From assembly GCA_022828595.1 (NCBI GenBank), contig JAKGHH010000004.1, positions 22,638,372-22,702,371 on the forward strand: a stretch of 64,000 bases of DNA. Reading direction: 5' to 3'. The DNA is from Nelumbo lutea. Taxonomy: Eukaryota; Streptophyta; Magnoliopsida; Proteales; Nelumbonaceae. The translations under genes and the position numbers were made by a program. Below the pieces are notes generated by a model. The model was not told the DNA's origin. It saw nothing but the letters and a program-made list of their open reading frames with translations, and did no database searches. How positions within the stretch are numbered: the stretch's first letter is position 1; each line of letters begins with the position of its first letter. Of the stretch, positions 11,109 to 22,807 are shown one piece after another.

Positions 11109-14100
11109 TTAATCTTCATTATCCACTTCATCAAAGGGAAGGGGCACTGTCTTGACAGCCCTGAACTTCCCAGCATTATTCAAATGCTCATTCTCCAACC
11201 TGTACAATATTCTTGTTTATCAGATCAAGCAGGAATTGACATACAGAAAGAGAGAGAGAGAAGTAGGTTTCATATATTTTGATTATTTCGAATAATGGTG
11301 TGAGAATGTGTGCTTAATTTTCTGCAACAGTTTTACCTGTAGAAATTCCATTGCCCACGTCGAATCACCTCAAGGGCAGCGAGAAAGAGCCCAGTGACCC
11401 TATAGTCTACGCTCCCAAAGTTGGAATGGAGAACAGTTTGTATCCAAGCAAGCCTTAGAACAAGGTTGAGACCCTATATGTAGTACACAAAATAAACCAT
11501 TATAATTTCAACATTTATATATATGAATGAGAAAAGAAAACTTGGGTTTTAAGTTGAATGAATTGCTTTTTTGCTTTTGATTGGCCTGATGACCGCGCAA
11601 CTTGAATTAATTGCTTTCCTACTCAGTAAATCATCTAAGAAGATGACAGTACGTGGGTGTTAATTATATTGCATGCCAACCATTTTATCAACATAATATA
11701 GCCCCTTTATTTGGGTGGATTGTTGATGTTTCACAACTTTATTTATTGGATAAAGAAGCCAGTCTGATTCATCCATCCTTTTGGACAAGATCATTTGATG
11801 ATATCTTGCTTTTCCAAAGATATATAAATGGATCTGCCAAAAGTATTTGCACAAATGGGTGCCAATTGTGCCTGCTGGCCGGTAGAGGAATTGTTTGAGG
11901 AGGCGGGAGGTAACTGGTAGTAGTGTATATAGAGGATATATAGGGAGAGATGTACCATTGATAAGAAGTAAATAATCTTTCGTCGGAGCACCAATTCATT
12001 CCTTAGCCAGGGGTTTTTGGAGTGGAACTGGAGCAAACTCCAATCCTTTACAAAGTCCCAGTACAATTGGTATACAGTTGCAGCACTTGACACCACCACA
12101 ACTAGACAGAGATATCCAATGCTCCCTTCTTTCTCATATGCCACTTTGGCACCCGCTGCCAGCATGGCTGACACATATTTGCCTAGATTGACAAGGTGGC
12201 TTATCTGTCCTTCATCAAAATATCTCCTAGCACACTACACTCCCAAGGAGAAGCAAATTAAAATTCAAGTCCCAATTAGAATTGATTTAACCAATGGAAT
12301 TCAAACATTAGAAGCAGCAACAGTCAAGAGATTAGCAATAAATGAACCTGCATGGCTCTCCAGTAGTAAGGTAGGAAGGAAACAGCATAAACCATATCTC
12401 TGTAATGCTTGGTCCTCATGCAAAATCCATAGTCCTGAGTTTTATAGCTTCCAGTTATGTAGTAACATGCAACATACTCCAAGTTCCTAAGCAGGGGCAC
12501 CTGTTTCAATAATGGATGCTAATTTGTTTTAATAATTGGCTTTGCTCGGCTAGTTATGGTTTGGGTAATAAGTAAAGATCATTAAGCCTCTTTACCAAAA
12601 ATTAAATTAAAAAAAAAATCACTAGACATATATACCTGACTACAAAGTTGATCAGCCATGAAGAAGTCCAACATGACAACCTGCACATGAAGTGTAACAA
12701 AATCTTAGAAAAAAAATAATTTAACTAGAAAATGAAAATTCAATTCAATTTATCTATTCATTTTCTTTTATGACCCTAATCCTCTTGAAGATGATCTTAC
12801 CTTGTAAAGAGGTGACAAAATGATATTCCTTATCACCCGGAGGAAACGAAAACGGGTTGATCGATAGAAGATATTGAAAGGACAGACTAGCAATATCAAA
12901 AAAATCTGTAAAAATAAAAAAAAAAGTATTAGAATTTTAATATTCTTTAAGTTTATATAAACAAGTGCCCATTGTGGATCATAAATAAACCAGCAAAAAA
13001 GGAATTGCCTTTCTCTTTTGTGTCATGTAGAAGAAGAAGAAGAAGAAGAAGAAGAAGAAGAAGAAGAAGAAGAAGAATTACTAGTAACAAAAAGCCAGGT
13101 ATTGCTTGAACTCGGGTCGATGAGTACCCTTTTGTAATAAGGAATAAGTGAACAAACATAATCCCCACTACTGTAGTCATTGATGTGGTGCAGATCAAGA
13201 ACACATCTCTGTATTTCAGCTCTTTTGTGGGGGCCAATTCAAATATGAAACTGTAGTTTATACGGGTCTTTCTCCACATGAAAATATTACAACCATACAA
13301 AAAGAAGTGCAGAAATAATAGGCTGAACATGCTGCAAACAGGGAGTCCAAAAGTGTAACGGAGGACACATTAGTTATGTATTATTACTTGCAATAATGTT
13401 CATTTGAAAAAAAAAAAACATAAAGAATTAATTGCAGTGAAGGAAACTCACCTAAGCACAGGATAAACAGTTTCCATGTATACTGTATCAGATTCCTGGG
13501 TGTACATCTTGGTGATATGAGCCATTATGACATATCCGACAAAGAGGGCTATAAAACATCCAGTAAAGAGGCCTGAATTGGAAATGTAAAAATGAGAGTT
13601 AGAACTATTGCCTTGGAAATATTTGAGCTTGCTTCACATTTCTTTTCTTTTTTTTTTTTATTTTTGTTGTTTATCAATTATTTATTTTTGTTTTCTAGAC
13701 TAATTCATTATTCATTCACTAGAGACATAGCATCATGTATGGGTAAATGGGTAGGTTCTACCCAAAACCGAATGGAACTAACTTCGAACCAGCCTTGAAC
13801 CAACCCTACCCAATTTGCTACAGGGTAGGATCTGGTTCCAAATTCTTGGAACCGATCCTCACCCAAGTCGGTTCTAGGGTCTAGGGATTTATTATACCCA
13901 AACTGAATTTGCCTTGAAATAAACCCTAAAATATTTTTAAGGATGTAAAGATTTGAGCATAAGCACTCATGGTTAGAAAAGCCATGGTCTCACTTAACCA
14001 TCAAGTTACTTAAGTGGTTTGATTATTTGTTTTCATTTTAATATTTGTATGTGTATAATAAATAATGTAAAATGTAATATTTACAAAATTTAAATCATAA

Positions 14101-16874
14101 TGACAAATTTTCAACCATATATTAATATATTATAGTAATCTATATTTTAAATTACTTAATTTAATCAATAAAGATAATACAAATTTTAAATAATATATTA
14201 TCATTATTAAAAATCAAGTTTTTAATTTGAAGAATATGTTTCATTTTTTTTCTTGAAGAGAGAGAGTAAAGAAAGAATAGGTTGCATGGGTAGATCCTGG
14301 AACCGACCCCGAAACTACCAAGACTAAAACCAGCCTACAGGGTAGGGTCGGGATTTTGGGTCTCCAAACCATTTAATGGTCTAATATATATAGTCCCTTC
14401 AGCTTTATAATCCACTAATAATGTGGACCAAGTCGGGTCTTTTCAGGCAAGGGGCTTGTGGGTCCCTATTGGCATTGTTACAAAGTGAACCATCTCTCAC
14501 GAGCTAGCCCCAAACCTCTCCACTAAAAGGAATAATTCAAAAAGGTTGTTAGGAATTAAAGGAGTATTTTATTTTTCTATCTCTAATAACTATTCTTCTC
14601 TATATGATAATTTTAAAATAGTTAAAGCACATTCGATTTGATAGAAACAATGAAGCAAAAAAATTGATTAGTTGAAGAAACAACAAATAAAACGAAAGCA
14701 AAATATTCCTTGTCAAAGAATTCTTAATTTATCAGAAACAAAATAATTCTTTAAAAATTACATAGACAAAGATTTTTTTACCAATGAAGAAGGTCACAGC
14801 GTGGGATTCTTTGCGCTGGTGTGGTTTAAGAAACTTCATGGCTTTTCTTTTGTCGTCTTCAGTGAAGTGTTTGATAAACAGCTCTTCAACTTCATCAGCT
14901 AACTTGACTACCTTTCATGGCATACTGAGTTTTGTTAACTAGTTCACAATGTAACTACAAATGATAATATGAAAAAAGAAATATATGTTTTGAGACATGC
15001 AAATCCCTGTATACACCTGGAGACACCATGTCGAGTCCTGCTGCACTTTTTTTTTTCCTGCACATATAATGGGACACCCATTGAAGACCGAATGGATGTA
15101 CAGGGAAAAAAGTGCAGCGCAGATCCCCACTATACCATGTCCCGCCACACGCGACATGTTCAATCATCAAGTGATAGTAACATGTTCATGATTATCTGAT
15201 GTAAACTTGTTCTTCTTTTCTCCTTTTATTTTCGGAATTTTCTTTCTATTTTGATTGTGGGTATAGTTCTATATGCATGTTGGACACGAATCAGAATTAA
15301 GGAATTAATTTACCTTGTCTGAGCTGTTGAAATAGGAGCTCTCCACCACTTTGAGATAAATGGGTAGAACTTGTTTCTCAGTAACCTGGAAGAACACAAT
15401 AGATTTTGTTAATTATAAACTTAAATCCCGAATCACTCCTTTCCAAGACAATAATTTTAGTTAGTAGTGACCTACTTTATCAAATTTCTTCAATATCTTT
15501 ACAAAAGCAAGCATGTTCAAGTGTCTGCAACATCAAAATCACCACAATCAGAAAAGCTATTGGGTTTCTTTCTCTTTTTTCATTATTTGGTAGCTAAAGA
15601 GAGCTCAAACTTTTAACCTGTTAATAATTAAATTACCTGTAAGTTTTTAGGTGCCCCAACCCTTTATAGAGCTCAGTGAAAGCTCCTCTGATCATCTTCT
15701 CGGCATGATGCAGCTTCTTTTTATTTATATGCAGTTTATTTGCTTCAGGGCAACCTTTCTTGGATTGGTTAATCAAATCATCCCAAACCAAGTAAGTAAT
15801 CGCTGAGAGGGTACGAGTGGGAGTTGTTAGTGGGATGTTAATCCTCACATTCTTTCCCTGGCAAGTGATCACTCGACCAGAAATGCTCCTCATCTTCCCT
15901 TCTTCTCTTTTCGTCTGAATTGACTTCTCAATCTCCTCTGACCGCGGTGATTCTGGGAATTCCACATCATTTATTCTGTCAAATTCCACTGTGGAGTTGT
16001 CCTGAAGGTGTTCTTGGTCTGTCACGTCCTTACCAGACTCTTCCTCTTTATCCAAAAAAATAAAATGAAACAGAAGAGATATGATTAGTAAAGGATCATC
16101 AATATATAGTAAAGCCACTGTTTTGTTCTAGTTGTACAATTACAATGCCTGCACTACTTGTCGTCGATCTGTCGCTCTGTGTATGCTTGGTTCAAACAAC
16201 GAGGAAAAAAAAAGAATTATATATACCACATGAGATTGTGCATGAGATAGAGGGATCATCCTTCGAGTCATCATCTGCAGAAGCGCCTTTAGCTCGCTGT
16301 TGTTTGAGTGCGGCTTTGAGCTCAATGAGAATCTCCATCTGTTTCTTCAGTGACTCCCCTCTCTCCATGAATTCTTTCTCCTTGGTCCTGTAAAACTGGT
16401 TCACTTTGTTAAGCTGAAGGTCTAGTCGTGCGAAGAATTCCTTAGCAGCGTCAGTATCAGCGAACTTCTCCAGCAATTCGGTCTCGTACATGTCCCCCTT
16501 GCTAGCCGAAGAAGCCAGCTTCGTATGAACCTAATCGATCAATGACACAAAATTAACCACATTAAACTGTATTCATGTCATGGATATATACAAAGTTATA
16601 TATACATACACAGAAGAAACAGAAGGATAGAGAGGAAGAGGGAGAATACTTGAATGGCTCCATGGTCTCTATGATGGTGGCCATAGAAAGAGAACTTCTT
16701 TAGGGGGGAGAGAAGGGTGTGAGATAAGGAGGCCTGTTGGTGCTTGGAGGGGTTGGTGTTATTGTTAGGGGATGGGATTTTCCTGATATCCTTCTTGAGT
16801 TGCCAATAATCAATAAAAGCCTCTTTCCATTCAGGAACAAGCTGACCCTCAAACTGCTTAGAAAACTTCACCAT
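11109..16874 (-). CDS. PHO1: PHO1-type phosphate exporter (SPX-EXS protein), complete, 14 exons
   Basis: PHO1 proteins export inorganic phosphate, classically from root cells into the xylem; the SPX domain senses inositol pyrophosphates. Exons (high to low): 16874-16650, 16530-16227, 16045-15637, 15524-15476, 15385-15314, 14911-14782, 13572-13452, 13331-13082, 12905-12801, 12680-12636, 12500-12348, 12234-11956, 11473-11337, 11199-11109. All introns are GT-AG, frames match, and the sum is 2370 bp (789 aa), close to the usual length of about 780. The start [17 protein letters not shown] is the conserved SPX start. SPX continues through [20 protein letters not shown] and [15 protein letters not shown]. 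Membrane segments follow ([39 protein letters not shown]). The EXS part holds [32 protein letters not shown] and [20 protein letters not shown]. No stop or frameshift was found, so it is probably functional. Whether it is PHO1 itself or a PHO1;H paralog cannot be decided here. Confidence 0.95.
13029..13077. repeat. GAA/TTC microsatellite at a PHO1 splice donor
   Basis: About sixteen GAA units on the plus strand (CTT on the coding strand) begin a few bases inside the intron, after the donor GTAATT of the exon ending at 13082. Read without splicing, the frame continues into a run of leucine codons. Length variation here would sit right next to the donor. Confidence 0.9.
13730..14390. repeat. 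Repeat remnant in a PHO1 intron
   Basis: The 1209-bp intron between exons at 14782 and 13572 is mostly this insert. Its edges contain GGGTAGGTTCTACCCAAAACCGAA and, near the right end, GGAACCGACCCCGAAAC and GGGTAGGGTCGGG, in a partly inverted arrangement around an AT-rich core. It looks like an old non-autonomous element, but no target duplication could be fixed. Confidence 0.5.
15034..15127. repeat. Short inverted repeat in a PHO1 intron
   Basis: CTGCTGCACTTTTTT on the left and AAAAAAGTGCAGCGCAG on the right are inverted copies separated by about 50 bp inside the intron between exons 15314 and 14911. They could form a hairpin in the pre-mRNA. This is probably a small MITE relic. Confidence 0.55.
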
Positions 16875-16970
16875 CTTTAATTTTTTTTTTCTCTTATTAC
16901 TGTCTTATGACAGAGAGAGAATTGCAGACCTTGTAGATGGTTTGTATAGCCGTGTGGTATGTGGGGTGTC

Positions 16971-17198
16971 TTAATGGAAGCCCACGATCAGATTATTTAT
17001 GGGGAACGAAAAGGAGAGTGATTGACGTTGCACGTACCGATGCCCGGCAGCACATACCAAAATATCCTTTGCGCTTGTATTATCCTGTACCTCATCCACT
17101 TGGATGACATGGTGGCTGGATTCGCCGGAAAATGACGCAACTGCCGCCGGTGGCTTCTGGGCTAAGATGTTCTCGTGGACAGTTGAGAAGCTAGACAT
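16971..17198 (-). other. 75-codon ORF just upstream of PHO1, possible leader ORF
   Basis: It starts MSSFSTVHENILAQKPP and continues with HHVIQVDEVQDNTSAKDIL, a composition that looks coding rather than random. It is on the same strand and stops 96 bp before the PHO1 start codon. A good donor-like sequence (TTTTG|GTATGT) sits after about codon 48. It could be an upstream ORF in the PHO1 leader, an alternative first exon, or a relic of another gene. I do not recognise the peptide. The PHO1 transcription start is unknown, so membership of the leader is inferred from distance alone. Confidence 0.35.
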
Positions 17199-17519
17199 CT
17201 AAAGTGGGTGGGAGAGGGACCACGTACAACTAAAAATGTGTATACAATTTGCCCTTTTCAAGTGCAAACTTATTGATTGCTATTGCTTTTTAACTTTTAT
17301 CTTGTGGTGTGAGATTTGTGTAGTGGATTTAGCTCCGCTTGGTTGTGGTCATTTGAGAGAAAACGCCGCTGGGATAATTTGAGTGGGTAAATAAAGCTTA
17401 TTATTGGCTAACAGATACACGATTATACAAGCATCTGTTCTCATTAGACCAGCTTGACACCAATTAGATAGAGATAAGAACCTATCAATTATTATGTTCC
17501 CCCACTCATTTATTACTAG

Positions 17520-17844
17520 GCTTAGTTTGGAATGAGTATAAATGCAAATATGCAGAGGGCAAAATCTTATATTTTGCATTATTTGTATGTATTTGCACCG
17601 TATATATTTGCATTTGTACAAGGCTCAGTTTGGAAAGAGTAAATATACAAATATGTACAGTTAAAACACATACGAAATACAAGGTTTTGCTGTCTACAAA
17701 TTTGTATTTGTACTCTTTCCAAACTGAGCCTTAGTTTGGAAGGAATACAAATACAAATACAAATATGTATAGTATAAATCTATACAAAATTTAAGATTTT
17801 GCTCTCAACATATTTGTATTTGTACTCCTTCCAAATGGAGCCTA
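17520..17844. mobile_element. Three tandem palindromic MITE copies
   Basis: The best-defined copy runs from GGCTCAGTTTGGAAAGAGTA at 17622 to TACTCTTTCCAAACTGAGCC ending at 17730, a near-perfect inverted pair. A diverged copy precedes it (from GGCTTAGTTTGG at 17520) and another follows at once (17731-17844). Each is about 100-115 bp with an AT-rich centre. The ends resemble Tourist-type MITEs. The same ends occur at 18230-18345, near 42672 and near 54040. Confidence 0.75.
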
Positions 17845-17861
17845 AGATTTTTTTTTTGGAA

Positions 17862-18229
17862 TAGACCTGTTCATGGGCTGGGATTTCACTCTGCATTAAC
17901 AAATTTTTTTAAGGCTCGAGTCCGAGCCACTACTAAAGCGGCTGAATAGAGAGAGAAATTATAAAGAAAAAAGTAAAAAAATGTATATATATATATATTA
18001 AATTATTAATATATATTATAATAAATATTATATATTTTATATTATATAAATGAGTTGGGCTGGGTTGGGCTCGGGCCGGGCTTTTATGACAAATCCTGAG
18101 CCCGGCCCAACACAAAACCGGACTTAGTGTTTTATTAGGCCCGAGGTCAGGCATACGGGCTTAATTACATGTCCAGCTCGACCGGGGCGCAGCCAGGCCA
18201 TCAGGCTACCCAACCCATGAACAGGTCTA
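17862..18229. mobile_element. hAT-like MITE inserted in a MITE array
   Basis: The left end TAGACCTGTTCATGGGCTGG and the reverse complement of the right end, TAGACCTGTTCATGGGTTGG, match at all but one position. The flanking eight bases are TTTTGGAA and ATTTAGAA (6 of 8 equal), a degraded target duplication. The insert splits a fourth copy of the neighbouring MITE, whose remainder is at 18230-18345. It has an AT-rich core and no coding capacity. Confidence 0.7.
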
Positions 18230-18345
18230 ATTTAGAAAGAATAGAAATACAAATATGCACAATGCAAATACATATAAAATAATACAAAATACAAGATTTT
18301 ACACTCTACAAATTTATATTTTTACTCTTTCCAATCTGAGCCTTA
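18230..18345. mobile_element. Remainder of the MITE copy split by the hAT-like insert
   Basis: It continues from the insert as a diverged GTTTGGAAAGAAT-type left end and closes with TTTTACTCTTTCCAATCTGAGCC, the right end of the family described at 17520-17844. Confidence 0.65.
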
Positions 18346-18830
18346 TACTCAACCTTCTCTTTTCTTGCATTGAGATTTTTGTTTCCACAAGCCAAATGAC
18401 AAATGAGCGGATAGGCAAACCTTCAGGTCATTCTTTCTGGGTTGGGGTGATGGTGGGGTACGTGTTTGATCCACCTAATAAACCAGATTTTAAACGAAAT
18501 CTGGTTCTTGAGAATTAACCAGATTTGTTTCCACACTTAATTGAACTAACCAGGTAGGTCTTAGGGGACTGATTCTTGAGAATTTACTGACTCCAATAGA
18601 ATGAGAAATTAAATAATCTGCTGCGACTGTGGCCGAATGGAACCTCCAATGAAATGAAAAAACACACCAGCATTTGAAAGAAAAGACAACATTGATTACA
18701 TCAACTGATTTTTTGATTCAAACACTGATATATTTGGTTGGCATAGGACAATTGTTGCAGCAGATGTGTGATCCAATCAACGATGCTTGTTTGCTCTATG
18801 TTTTGTAACATGGTTATTATGAGCAATTGT
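18346..18830. other. Intergenic stretch, nothing recognised
   Basis: No ORF with protein features and no repeat structure could be supported here. Confidence 0.4.
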
Positions 18831-18831
18831 G

Positions 18832-19645
18832 GCTATGTTTGGTTCAATTTTCATTCTTTGTCATTCTTACCCAAGATGAAATTCTAAAATGGACAAGAAT
18901 GGGTAAAAATAGGTAGAATGATAAAATAATGCTATGAAACAAATGCTTTTTTCCTAAAAATGAATTCTTTTCAGACAGACGAATGTCCTATGTAAAAGTG
19001 CTTTTGTAGAACTGTTTTTGTGATTTCACAAAATTACTTTCATAAAAGTGTTTTTGTAGAAGTGTTTTTGTAAAAGTACTTTTATAAAAGTATTTTTGTA
19101 AAAGTACTTTTATAAAAGTATTTTTGTAAAAGTACTTTTATAAAAGTGTTTTTATTAAAATGCTTTCATAAAAGTCTTTTTTGTAAAAATGCTTTTATAA
19201 AAATACTTTCATAAAAAGTGCTTTTACAAAAATGCTTCCATAAAAGTATTTTTGTAAAAGTTCTTTCATAAAAGCACTTTTATAAAAGTTCTTTTATTAA
19301 AGTGCATTCATGTAAAAGTAGTTTTATAATGGTGTTTTTATTAAAGTATTTTCGTGTAAAAGTGATTTCGTAAGAGTACTTCCACGATAGTCTGCTAATA
19401 AACATCTATGGTAGTAGTTTTATAGACAGAGTTTCCTCAAAGAATGAAAATGAGCAAGATGGGGTATGATTATTTTTCATGCTGCATGCTACCTCAATTT
19501 TTATGCTGTGGACTGATTTTTCATTTTAAAAAGAATGTGACCCATGACAAGAATTTTGTAACCAAATACTCTAATATTATTCATTCTTGCCTGGAATGTA
19601 CAAGAATTAAAAAAATAAAACCCAAAGCAGTGAACCAAACATAGC
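18832..19645. mobile_element. MITE-like element with internal minisatellite
   Basis: The ends GCTATGTTTGGTTCA (18832-18846) and TGAACCAAACATAGC (19631-19645) are perfect 15-bp inverted repeats. Inside, 18990-19380 is an array of short units alternating AAAAGTACTTTTAT and AAAAGTGTTTTTGT, about 14 bp each. No target duplication was clear and there is no coding capacity. Confidence 0.7.
18990..19380. repeat. AAAGTNNTTTTNT minisatellite
   Basis: About 28 imperfect units of roughly 14 bp follow each other, several in near-identical 28-bp pairs around 19070-19145. Many units are themselves palindromic around AAAGTACTTT, so the array can fold on itself. Confidence 0.85.
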
Positions 19646-22448
19646 ATGAAGTGATTCGTGTAATTCAATTGATAAAAGAATTAGTCCTTTGAAGGTGGCA
19701 TTTGATATGAATTTTGAATGCAACCTAAGTACAAGAAATCTGATAAATGGGCCATGACAAATGCCTTTGGGTAATAATACATCAACTCGATCAGATAACT
19801 CTTGCATTAAGCTCACGTCCTCTGCAACCACTTACTTTGCTTACACTGTAGGTGATACTTTTGGGCCGGTCATTAATGGAACTAGTAAGGCATAAATGCC
19901 TCCTGTCTGTCAGAGATATCAAGTTAAATGATTTAAAATCTACTTAAGATAAGTGAGAATAATCATACATCACGTTTAAGAAATTTGAATATTGTCTCTA
20001 AAAATAAATAATTATCATAAATACTATAATTTTCCAATTTAGCTAGCTAGGAGGATTGTAAGAGGGTTGAGGGGAAAGTTCTATTTTCTATTCCATTAAC
20101 GCTGAATGCTGGAGTTCCACATTCCTGCCAACTTGTCTCCACACCTCAACTCCAATATTCAACACAATCCCCGAGAAAGAAAAATTCCAAATCAGTGAAG
20201 GCCGTGGTTTGTCCCCTTGCTCTCGTATCCTCCCCAACTCATGAATTGTTACATCAACACTTAAGAAAAATAGACACCGTGCCTCTCAAGCTGGCTCATT
20301 CCAAGATAACACTTTTGTATCTTTTCGTACAATATTATCCCAACCCAAAAACCCTACATCTCCCTGTGATTCCATTTTTTTATAAATAAATATTCTTTTA
20401 TCTTAGATAACATATATTAAACATTAGAACGAATAATCTAAAAGAAATGATCCACATTCTGTGTAATATTTTAAGAATTGTACTTAGTATATAACTTTGG
20501 TGGTATTATTCTTTGTTCAACCAAAGATGTTGGCATGCCCAATTCAGTATATACAGTGCAACTTGCAATACAAATATGTTCCAGAAAAGGAAAGAGATTA
20601 AATAACATGTGCTCACAGATTTTCTTTATTTATTAAAATTTGGACACCCCAGTTGCTCAAAATTGGATGGCCAAACAAGATTCATGTAGTCAGCCTCATG
20701 TAATATATAATTAATGATTTAAGGCTTATTCAAAAGAGTTCATCACTACAGAAAGCAAAAATTGTTTGATGGGGTGGTTCAAATCATGTAACCCTAGTGA
20801 TCATTTAGGCCTTAGCTAGAGACCTAATGGGTTTCACCGTAAATTGGGAATTGTATTTATTTATAGCTAATATATATATATATATATATATATTCTTTTT
20901 TTTTCTTTTTATTACTTTTGGGGAACATGATTTTCCACGTGGAATTCTAATTTGAAAGAAAGAGGGCAAGGTGTGTACTATGTAGGGAATCTGCCAATGG
21001 CAAGCTCCATTAATGGTGGTCTGAGTCGGATGGCATTTTTGGGTGCGCACTCGCGGCTCCGCACCCCTCTCGGCCCCCTTCACCATCTTTTCCAACCCAA
21101 CTGTTCCTTCACCTATATATTCCTTACTTATCTTGTCTTCCTATATACTTTATATTCTTTATTTATTTATTTATGACTATTACTATTAATAAATGTAATT
21201 TTATGCATGGGCCCAATAAAAAGTAATACGTCCAGTCCGGTGGTTATTATGATCAAAGAATCAAATAGAGGATATTAGTATATTCCCAAGTTCTTCTGAT
21301 AGACCCATCGCTTTGATTTTGTAGAAAATCTAAGACTTCGTCCACTCCAATTAGTTAAAGATGATTCCTGGTATAGGATTCCATCAGATGACCTAATTTG
21401 ATGTTGATTACCCACATGAAAGAAAGAATCTCCTGCACTTTGAATGAATTTCAAATTCGTTTCTTCATCTTTCTTTTTTTATTATCTTTTAATTCCTTGA
21501 ATTATATATATGAGACAATTAATTTTGGTCTAAATGCATGAAAGAAAATTTTCCATGTGATTACATAATTTTCTGGGTCCTTCCTCACTCAGTACAAGAG
21601 GTGTTGCCCGCCATGGATTTCTTGGAGTATATGCCCTACTTTGCATCTTTCACGTGTTAACCTTCCACAATTTAAGGGAAAGCGCTCAATCTCGATACAG
21701 GATTATTCCGATGCTCACAGTACCAATATTGCAGGAACAAACATCAAGAACCACCAAAAACTTATAGCGATTTGAGGAATTAGTACCGTATTCCTTTCCG
21801 TTTATTATGCTTTGTCTGTCCAACTGAGTATTTTCACTAGTTTTTTTTTTTTTTTTTTTTCTGAAATTTGTTCTAGTTTTTGAGAACTAAATCAGTTGTT
21901 TTGAGTATTCTATCCGTCAAATGGCTTTAAGGTGAAGTTATAGGTGCGTTGGGGTCGAAGCCGCCCTCTTGGAAAATTTGAAGATGACTTTATTGGTAGC
22001 ACAGTCTTCGATCTGAGAACTGGTTTGAACCACTGTAATCTCATTGAGTCATTGTATATTCCTTTGTCCCAATAGGAATAAGATAAACAGAATATTTGAA
22101 TAATCCGAGAATAATTCACTGATAAACTATAAGAAGAACAGAATATTTGAATAATCCAAGTATAATTCACGGATAAACTATTGTAAGATGGATGCATGAT
22201 TGTTATTCCTAAATTAAACAAAATGAATTAATGAAGATTGTGGTGTAAATTCCAGTGCAATTTGTTTGGCATCTAAAGCCTTAGTTTCTTTTGGCTCTGA
22301 AAGAAAACTTTTTGTAGGTAAGGAAATTTTAGACAGCTTCTTTGTATGTGTGTAGGGATAAGACTGTGTACAACTATCTTTCCTCATATATAGCATTGGT
22401 GGGAATCTGGTGCACTAGCCTGCCCTCATATATAGCATTGGTGTAAAT
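19646..22448. other. Intergenic stretch, no gene seen
   Basis: It contains a TA microsatellite at about 20869-20891 and a T-run at 21841-21860. A short direct repeat (AACAGAATATTTGAATAATCC) lies at about 22087 and 22138. The ORFs of 60-103 codons show no recognisable domains and no coding signature. Confidence 0.45.
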
Positions 22449-22456
22449 ATAAATAC

Positions 22457-22799
22457 TAGGGGCGGCAACGAGCCAAGGTTTTCACGATCTGTTCAAGTTC
22501 GGCTCAGCTCGTGAGGCTTGCGAGCCAATTCAAATATATAAATATATAATAAAATTATAGAAAATAATATATATAATAAAAATATTATAATTCTTAAATT
22601 TTTAAATATCAAATAAAAAATATTATTTGTATATATAATTTTTTATTTTTATAAAATATTTTTCTTAAAATCGAGCTCGAGTCGAGCCAAGCCAAGCCGA
22701 GCTGCGCTCGAGCTCAAGTTTCTGACTTGAACCAAGCTCGAGCCGAGCTTGAGCCTGGAACTATTCGACTCGGCTTGGCTCGGCTCAAATCCACCCCTA
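22457..22799. mobile_element. hAT-type MITE with perfect 8-bp target duplication
   Basis: The ends are TAGGGGCGGCAACGAG and, reverse-complemented from the right, TAGGGGTGGATTTGAG. ATAAATAC flanks both sides directly (22449-22456 and 22800-22807). The body is 343 bp with a GAGCTCGAGC-rich right half and an AT-rich core, typical of plant hAT MITEs. No coding capacity. Confidence 0.85.
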
Positions 22800-22807
22800 A
22801 TAAATAC

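Noticed and set aside
12017..12490. 157-codon plus-strand ORF opposite PHO1 exons 11 and 12
   Set aside because: It is the shadow of the well-supported PHO1 exons on the minus strand and has no protein features of its own.
18990..19380. CRISPR-like array
   Set aside because: The units are short, contiguous and without unique spacers, and the context is a plant nuclear genome.
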